From: an uncultured Bacillota bacterium
GTDB lineage: Bacteria; Bacillota_I; Bacilli_A; RFN20; CAG-631
Assembly (NCBI GenBank): GCA_902491575.1
Contig: CABUID010000024.1
Coordinates: forward strand, 1 to 11,050
Direction of reading: 5' to 3'
Length of the DNA: 11,050 bases
The notes under the pieces are model-generated. The model made no database searches, was not told the DNA's origin, and saw nothing but the letters and a program-made list of their open reading frames with translations. Positions 6,499 to 11,050 of this stretch are shown here, piece after piece; positions within the stretch are counted from its first letter, which is position 1, and each line of letters opens with the position of its first letter. Made by a program: the position numbers and the translations under genes.

Positions 6499-8773
6499 TT
6501 ATGATCCTGATAAATTCAAGCCAATTTTTATTTGTAATCTTAAAGTCAGTTTCTTGTTTTTTTATTGAATTGACTAGCATCAATCCTTTTAAGGCAATAC
6601 TATATGCCCCATTAGCATCGGCATTGATCGGTAATGTTTTATCTCCCTCCCGGCTATCAAAAAATTTTCCATGCTTATTCCTCACCGGTGAAACAATATA
6701 ATCTTCTTTATCAGAACTATTTCTCAACTGGAAGGTAAGTTTTAATAAATACAATAATTCTTCAAAAAATGATTTTGCATTTTGTTGCAAGATTTGTTCT
6801 TTTAAATTTTTATTTATGTTGATTCCAAAATTAGAAAATAGCAAATTGAATTCTTCAGTGATTTGAATAGACTTATAACTTTTTTTATTTTTATCATAGA
6901 TTAGTCTATTACTATAAGAATATACTTTCCAGGTTTTATCAGTTTCTTCTTTTTTGTTAAAATCCTTATCATTTATTTCAAAACAATACATCCCTGATTG
7001 ATGTTCAAAATAAATATCCCTGAAATTTTCAATTAATTCTTTTGATGCATCGATTGAAAAATAATGAAAATTAATGTTACTTGTAAACCCAGTAGTTGGA
7101 TCTATTTTACTTGTTTTCCAGGCAGGGACATAGAAAATAAAACCATTTTGCCTACTTTTGTTTGCTTTGCCATCTGGTTTATTGACTAATTGAAGAGGTC
7201 TATATAATCCTCCGTTTTGCTGATATGAATAGTTTTTATTAATATATAAGCTTAGTTTGTTTACCAATGCATTTTCAAAAGTTTGATAAATTTGTTTTTC
7301 AATTTTTAATCTAGAATTTTTGAAACCTGTATTTAAATCTTCTAAAACAATTATTGCATTATATTTTATCATTAAGTTGACAACCACATTGATCACTTGA
7401 CTCATATAGCCACTCTTTAATTCTTTAATATTTTCAATTGAAGTCCAACTTTTTCTTTCTTTTTGTCTGTTTTCTTGAATTTTATTCAATAATTGTTGAT
7501 AATCTGTTGTATATTTCATTTCATGATATTCATTTACTATTTCATTTAAAGAGTATTGTTCCTTAATATTACCTTGTAAATCAATGATTGAAACGTATAA
7601 AAGATTTCTTTCGCCTCTATCAATACCAATAATATGAATGTTCTTTTCATCTGCAATTTGTCTTTTTACATTTTCATTTATTCTGCTTGGTTTAAAAGCA
7701 TTAGGATTGATTGTTATCGGAACATGGAATTCAAACTGATCTACTGTATAGCGCTTGTTTTTTATCAAATCGTAAGGAAACGAACTTGTTTTCGTTTCAT
7801 CTCTTCTTTTATTAATCGGATGGTTCGCTTTATGAATGTCATTTTCTTTTAAAACATAACTTTTTGCTCGATAAAACACTTCTCCACCACCATTGAGCTG
7901 ATACGTTACGTTTTCTATATTTTCCTTTTCAAATAATGCTTTCCAATATAATGTGTGAAGATTTGGTTTTCCTTTACTATAGGATGAAAAATCTTTATTA
8001 TAAATTTCAAACAAGTATAATTTGCCTTCTTCAACTAAAGAATGGATATACTTTGCATCGACATCTTTAAAATAAATGCTATAAGATTGTCTATCCAAGT
8101 CCTTACAAAAATCGTTCCATGAATCATATTCTTCATAAGGTTTGAACTGATAATTAAAATAACATTTTCCGGTTTCATCATGCAATGGTTTATAATTTGG
8201 AATAAAATCTTCAGCTACGTACTTGATTAATTCAACTAATTGACTTGGGGTCATTTTTTTCTTATCAAATTCTTTGCTCAAGTATTTTTTGATATTCTCA
8301 GGCGGATTTTGAGGAAAAATCTGTTTACTGCTATAGTATTTGGAGCAACTCGGAATTTGCTTATATACCATCTTTTGATAATTATCTTCACCTGCTTGAA
8401 ACTCTCTAAAAGATTGTTTTGCATTTGTATCCTTATCCATGATTCCCAAATAGTATTTATTATCTTTTATAAATAATAATCCAAGATTATCTTCTTCTTT
8501 GTTCTTATCCCAACCACCTAAAAGATTATAATTATTAAAATTTAATTTTACCTTTTTTGTAGAATAAGGCTTTTTCGTTACATAATTCCGGATTCTGTTA
8601 TACAAAATCAAAACATCTTGAAAAAAAAGAGTGATTTTTCCTAACGTATCATAAAAATTATTATCTCTTTCTATTGCTATCTTTTCTGAATCAAACATTT
8701 TAAAGATTTTATCTTCAGAAAGCAAAATATCTAAAGTTGCCTTGATTGATGCAACGATTTTATTATCATCCAC
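6491..8773 (-). CDS. cas12a: Cas12a C-terminal part (end of REC2, PI, WED, RuvC, Nuc), frame-split
   Basis: This 760-codon frame carries the crRNA-guided DNA nuclease half of Cas12a. Numbering from the GTG at 8773: RNYVTKKPYS at 62-71 and GGWDKNKE at 86-93 belong to the WED/PAM-interacting region. H314, K322 and K338 align with the crRNA-processing residues of the Francisella enzyme. RuvC residues are D385 (GIDRGERN), E478 (LEDLNTGFKNSR) and D719 (NADANGAY). The bridge helix includes W443, and Nuc has R684 in QLRNSS. All look intact. The GTG has no ribosome binding site and lies inside the upstream frame, so this is unlikely to be an independent gene. It is the continuation of the N-terminal frame, displaced by one base at the A6 tract (8788-8793). 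Alone it would lack REC1 and the WED-I segment. Confidence 0.93.
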   Translation of the reverse strand: MDDNKIVASIKATLDILLSEDKIFKMFDSEKIAIERDNNFYDTLGKITLFFQDVLILYNRIRNYVTKKPYSTKKVKLNFNNYNLLGGWDKNKEEDNLGLLFIKDNKYYLGIMDKDTNAKQSFREFQAGEDNYQKMVYKQIPSCSKYYSSKQIFPQNPPENIKKYLSKEFDKKKMTPSQLVELIKYVAEDFIPNYKPLHDETGKCYFNYQFKPYEEYDSWNDFCKDLDRQSYSIYFKDVDAKYIHSLVEEGKLYLFEIYNKDFSSYSKGKPNLHTLYWKALFEKENIENVTYQLNGGGEVFYRAKSYVLKENDIHKANHPINKRRDETKTSSFPYDLIKNKRYTVDQFEFHVPITINPNAFKPSRINENVKRQIADEKNIHIIGIDRGERNLLYVSIIDLQGNIKEQYSLNEIVNEYHEMKYTTDYQQLLNKIQENRQKERKSWTSIENIKELKSGYMSQVINVVVNLMIKYNAIIVLEDLNTGFKNSRLKIEKQIYQTFENALVNKLSLYINKNYSYQQNGGLYRPLQLVNKPDGKANKSRQNGFIFYVPAWKTSKIDPTTGFTSNINFHYFSIDASKELIENFRDIYFEHQSGMYCFEINDKDFNKKEETDKTWKVYSYSNRLIYDKNKKSYKSIQITEEFNLLFSNFGININKNLKEQILQQNAKSFFEELLYLLKLTFQLRNSSDKEDYIVSPVRNKHGKFFDSREGDKTLPINADANGAYSIALKGLMLVNSIKKQETDFKITNKNWLEFIRIINE

Positions 8774-10020
8774 AATAGATAATGAACTTTTTTATGTTCT
8801 TGAATATCCTTGTTTAAAACGTTAAAACTCTTTTTACATTCTTCATGTAATTGTTTAATAACATCAGCTAAAAATTCAAATTGATCAACATAATTTTCTT
8901 CATCTTTGATTACTTCATCAATGTAACCTACCGACAAATTGTTTTTGTCTTTTATTTCCTTTTCTATGCGATTATTAATAAAATTATATTCTTTAAACAT
9001 TTTAAAAGATAATAATTTGACCATTTTATCATTTGCGTAATAAATGAAGTTTCTATTATATGGTAATGTAAAAAAAGATAAAATAGTTGCTTCTAAACTT
9101 TCATACTTTTCTTTGATTTCATTGAGGCTTTCAAAAACTTGGGCATCATCAATAAACTTTTCATCGACAAATGAAAGAGAACTTTGATCGCTTAAAATTT
9201 GTTTAAACAAAAGTTTAAATAGCGGCTTATTATATTTATTGACTTGGTTATACTCATTGATATACTCATTCAATCCTTTTATTTTTCTTCCGTCATCTTT
9301 CGTAGTAAAGCCACTAATCAATGTATTATATTTATCAATACCAGATTGAGGAAGACATTGATTATAAGCTTGTAAGGTAAATACATTAGCAATATCATCA
9401 ATATCCAGTGATGATTTTAATTCCTCTAAATCTTCATTTTCTAAAATCATCTTATTTGTTTCATAAATTCGTTCATTTTCAATAAATTTGACCAGATTTT
9501 CATTGAATGCACGATAAGAAATAGAACTATGTTTTTCTTCATCCATGTACATATTTTTTCTGTTTTCATTGAAAAGAGTAAAATAAGTAGTAAATCCAGA
9601 AAATTGTCCAATCAATTCTTTTTCTTCATCAGGATTACTTTCAAGAAGAAGATTGATTAAATCTTTCCCAAAAATTCTATCATATAATTTTTTTAATTCA
9701 CCTTCATTTAGATTTTTGATGAGTTCTTTTCTTAATCGATTAGAAGCGTCTTTCATGGCTTCTTTGTCTACTTTCAAATAAGCATCTTTAAAACACTGTA
9801 ATTGTTCTAATGAAGCAGAAGAATTTCTTAATAATTGATCAATTAATTTTTTATGTTCTTGATCAATTAATTTCTTCATTTTTACATAGTCATTTGCTCT
9901 TTTCAGATCGTTTTGTAAGATGCTTGCTTTTCTGATATTTTCTTCTGTCTTTCCGATTGGAATAAGTTTGAATTTCAATGTTTTAGAAACTGGATATAAG
10001 TTTAGAAATTTTTCATACAT
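8731..10020 (-). CDS. cas12a: Cas12a N-terminal part (WED-I, REC1, start of REC2), frame-split
   Basis: The true start is the ATG at 10020, giving MYEKFLNLYPVSKTLKFKL, which aligns with the known Cas12a N-terminus. GAGGGGG lies about 12 bases upstream. A TTG at 10041 in the same frame overlaps that binding site and is rejected. Landmarks are SKTLKFKLIPIGKT (WED-I), FSGFTTYFTLFNENRKNMY (REC1), IKGLNEYINEYNQ and KQILSDQSSLSF. After EHKK (residue 411) the frame runs into 18 unrelated codons and stops at 8731. Joined to the next frame by one extra base, the protein would be about 1176 residues, somewhat shorter than the Lachnospiraceae (1228) and Acidaminococcus (1307) enzymes. It is the first gene of the operon. 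Confidence 0.93.
   Translation of the reverse strand: MYEKFLNLYPVSKTLKFKLIPIGKTEENIRKASILQNDLKRANDYVKMKKLIDQEHKKLIDQLLRNSSASLEQLQCFKDAYLKVDKEAMKDASNRLRKELIKNLNEGELKKLYDRIFGKDLINLLLESNPDEEKELIGQFSGFTTYFTLFNENRKNMYMDEEKHSSISYRAFNENLVKFIENERIYETNKMILENEDLEELKSSLDIDDIANVFTLQAYNQCLPQSGIDKYNTLISGFTTKDDGRKIKGLNEYINEYNQVNKYNKPLFKLLFKQILSDQSSLSFVDEKFIDDAQVFESLNEIKEKYESLEATILSFFTLPYNRNFIYYANDKMVKLLSFKMFKEYNFINNRIEKEIKDKNNLSVGYIDEVIKDEENYVDQFEFLADVIKQLHEECKKSFNVLNKDIQEHKKVHYLLWMIIKSLHQSRQL
8784..8799 (-). other. A6 frameshift site joining the two cas12a frames
   Basis: On the minus strand the tract reads GAACATAAAAAAGTTC, with six A residues at 8788-8793 flanked by GAAC and GTTC. The upstream frame is CAT AAA AAA GTT. 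The downstream frame is open from AAA AGT TCA (K S S) to its end, and has a TAA just before that. One extra A, or a -1 slip on AAA, gives EHKKSSLSIVDDNKIVASIK, which aligns without a gap to the same region of the Lachnospiraceae enzyme. Confidence 0.85.
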
Positions 10021-10102
10021 GGTTTTATCTTTCCCCCTCAAAATGTCTTTCTATTTATATTTTACAATGTTAAATCTACATTTTACATTCTTTTTTCATA
10101 TA

Positions 10103-10131
10103 ATTTAATACAATTTTTAATTGATTGTCAA
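10103..10131 (-). promoter_or_regulatory. Promoter of the cas12a-cas4-cas1-cas2 operon
   Basis: On the minus strand a perfect -35 TTGACA (10126-10131) is followed after 17 bp by TTAAAT (10103-10108). Transcription would begin near 10096, about 76 bases before the cas12a ATG. No other promoter of this quality is seen upstream, and the cas genes overlap, so this probably drives the whole operon. Confidence 0.6.
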
Positions 10132-10726
10132 TAATATGAATATATGCTATGTTTTTTAAACTTTTGTCGAAAACTTTTTTATGTTCTAATGGTGATCACA
10201 TGTAAAAGAACTTTTTTGTGCTACCTTTTCGTAAGTTTCCTTTCTGTTCCTCGAGTTATATTTTATTTGTATTTTTTTAATTCTTTCTTTATCAAATAGT
10301 TTATTATTGATTTCAGTTTGTTCAACATTATATTATTTTGTGAAAAAGCCATTATATAATTCTCTTATTTCATTTTCTATTTTAACTATCAAATATATTT
10401 TGTACTTTTTAGTATAAATTTTGTTGAAAACGATAGAAAAGCTGAAACTATAAAAGTTTATTCCCCATTAATAATGCTGTTCATGATTTTTATATACAAT
10501 AAAAGAGGAAAAGCAAAATACGATTTGTAACGAAAAATAAATTTTCATCATTTAGGTATTCTAGAATTCAATTTTCTTCTTTCTAAAAAAGTACAAAAAA
10601 ATTAGATAAGGAAAATCAAGTATTAATTTAATAATTTTCCAATGAATAAATATATAAACTTTAATCCACGACGAAAAAGCCTCAAAATGAGATAATTTTT
10701 AAAAATATAGTGTATATTAGAGATGG
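10132..10726. other. A+T-rich region upstream of the cas operon, no supported gene
   Basis: No intact gene is visible on either strand. The only protein-like stretch is a minus-strand frame ending at TAG 10186, open for about 50 codons to a TAA at 10333 and containing KYNSRNRKETYEKVAQKSSF. It continues beyond that stop in the same frame, but has no ribosome binding site and no recognisable family. It may be a gene remnant or chance. The 10350-10720 part is low-complexity A+T DNA. Confidence 0.5.
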
Positions 10727-10876
10727 TTATTTAAACAAACGACCATTTTTACACAATGAATAAATAATTCGAACCAGCTTATTCATTGATGCTACTAAGG
10801 CAGACTTGGGCGGTAATCCGACTGCCTTTTTCTTTTTATAAAAGTCTACTATAATTGTTTCTCTTGATGTTTTAAT
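10727..10876 (-). pseudogene. IS110-family transposase, C-terminal fragment
   Basis: The minus-strand frame reads IKTSRETIIVDFYKKKKAVG, then LPPKSALVASMNKLVRIIYS and LCKNGRLFK, ending at TAA (10727). The FYkKk...G.P.K.ALVA.MnKL..Iiy pattern is the C-terminal end of the IS110 (Transposase_20) family. The DEDD catalytic domain and most of the protein are missing. It joins directly to a different transposase fragment upstream, so this is a relic and not an active element. Family assignment rests on remembered motifs. Confidence 0.55.
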
Positions 10877-11001
10877 CATACAATGCTATTTGTCTCATAC
10901 TTGTTCCAGCTTTATTTCTTTTTATTGCCTCTAATTTTTCTCCTCTGGTATATGTTCTTATCTTCTCATTCTCAAAAGCTTTAGGTCCATATCTCTGTTA
11001 A
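10872..11001 (-). pseudogene. IS3-family OrfA-like helix-turn-helix fragment
   Basis: The frame reads RYGPKAFENEKIRTYTRGEK, then LEAIKRNKAGTSMRQIALYD, and stops at TAA (10872). KLEAIKRxKxGxSMRQIAL is the usual N-terminal helix-turn-helix of IS3-type OrfA proteins. A stop lies just upstream in the same frame, so the start is lost. A one-base shift at the end runs into the IS110-like fragment. It is a truncated remnant. Confidence 0.45.
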
Positions 11002-11050
11002 GTTACAATACATGTGAGACTTTCTGAAACAGTTTAGACGAAATAATAAA

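Noticed and set aside
8731..8773. cas12a halves as two independently evolved genes (a natural split effector)
   Set aside because: The downstream GTG has no ribosome binding site, and the frames join at a homopolymer without loss of residues, so a single-base indel or slippage is simpler.
10021..10041. TTG at 10041 as the cas12a start
   Set aside because: It overlaps the GAGGGGG binding site, and the Cas12a family alignment begins at the ATG at 10020.
3087..10108. Plus-strand ORFs of 62-78 codons at 3087, 6501, 7634, 8240 and 9920
   Set aside because: Each is antisense to a conserved gene (ATPase or cas12a) and lacks independent coding evidence; the one at 9920 also runs past the cas12a start over its promoter.
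8785..10187. A 16-base identity (aacttttttatgttct) at 8785-8800 and 10172-10187
   Set aside because: About one such match is expected by chance in 11 kb this rich in A and T, and nothing around either copy extends it.

Overview
The window is very A+T-rich DNA that uses the standard bacterial code (TGA works as a stop) and strong AGGAG-type ribosome binding sites. This suggests a low-GC member of the Bacillota, of the kind found in gut or rumen. I cannot name the genus. Nearly every gene lies on the minus strand.

The centrepiece (about 4120 to 10130) is a compact type V-A CRISPR-Cas locus. Read on the minus strand it runs: promoter, cas12a, cas4, cas1, cas2, a leader of about 100 bp, and an array of eight identical 36-bp repeats with seven spacers of 26 to 28 bp. 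The cas genes overlap by 4 to 8 bp, so they form one operon. Cas1, Cas2 and Cas4 are intact and keep their catalytic residues. cas12a is split into two overlapping frames at a run of six A residues. Adding one A would join the frames into one collinear protein of about 1176 residues with all RuvC, Nuc and crRNA-processing residues present. The leader holds a near-perfect inverted copy of only the 5' half of the repeat, the half that Cas12a trims away. I know of no description of this and regard it as the most novel signal here.

Left of the array, 3639-4118 is a scrap zone. It holds the broken C-terminal end of a COG1373-type ATPase, a 21-codon ORF that stops 4 bp before the array, and 21-bp-spaced repeats like those at insertion-sequence ends. 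Next comes an intact AAA+ ATPase/DUF4143 gene (2309-3625). Its promoter carries three copies of a 12-bp motif spaced exactly 32 bp apart, and it has a strong terminator at 2223-2252.

The left third (341-2080) is a minus-strand set of three small genes of unknown function. The first is degraded by several frameshifts, the second is intact, and the third is broken at an (AT)n tract. The second and third share an HDSY motif. The left edge has a terminator for a gene outside the window and a 21-bp-spaced triplet of GACAC motifs.

The right edge (10727-11001) is a mosaic of two broken transposase fragments, one IS110-like and one resembling IS3-family OrfA. Most of the disruptions in this window fall in A/T homopolymers or dinucleotide runs. 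They may be real decay, slippage switches or assembly errors, and this matters most for cas12a.
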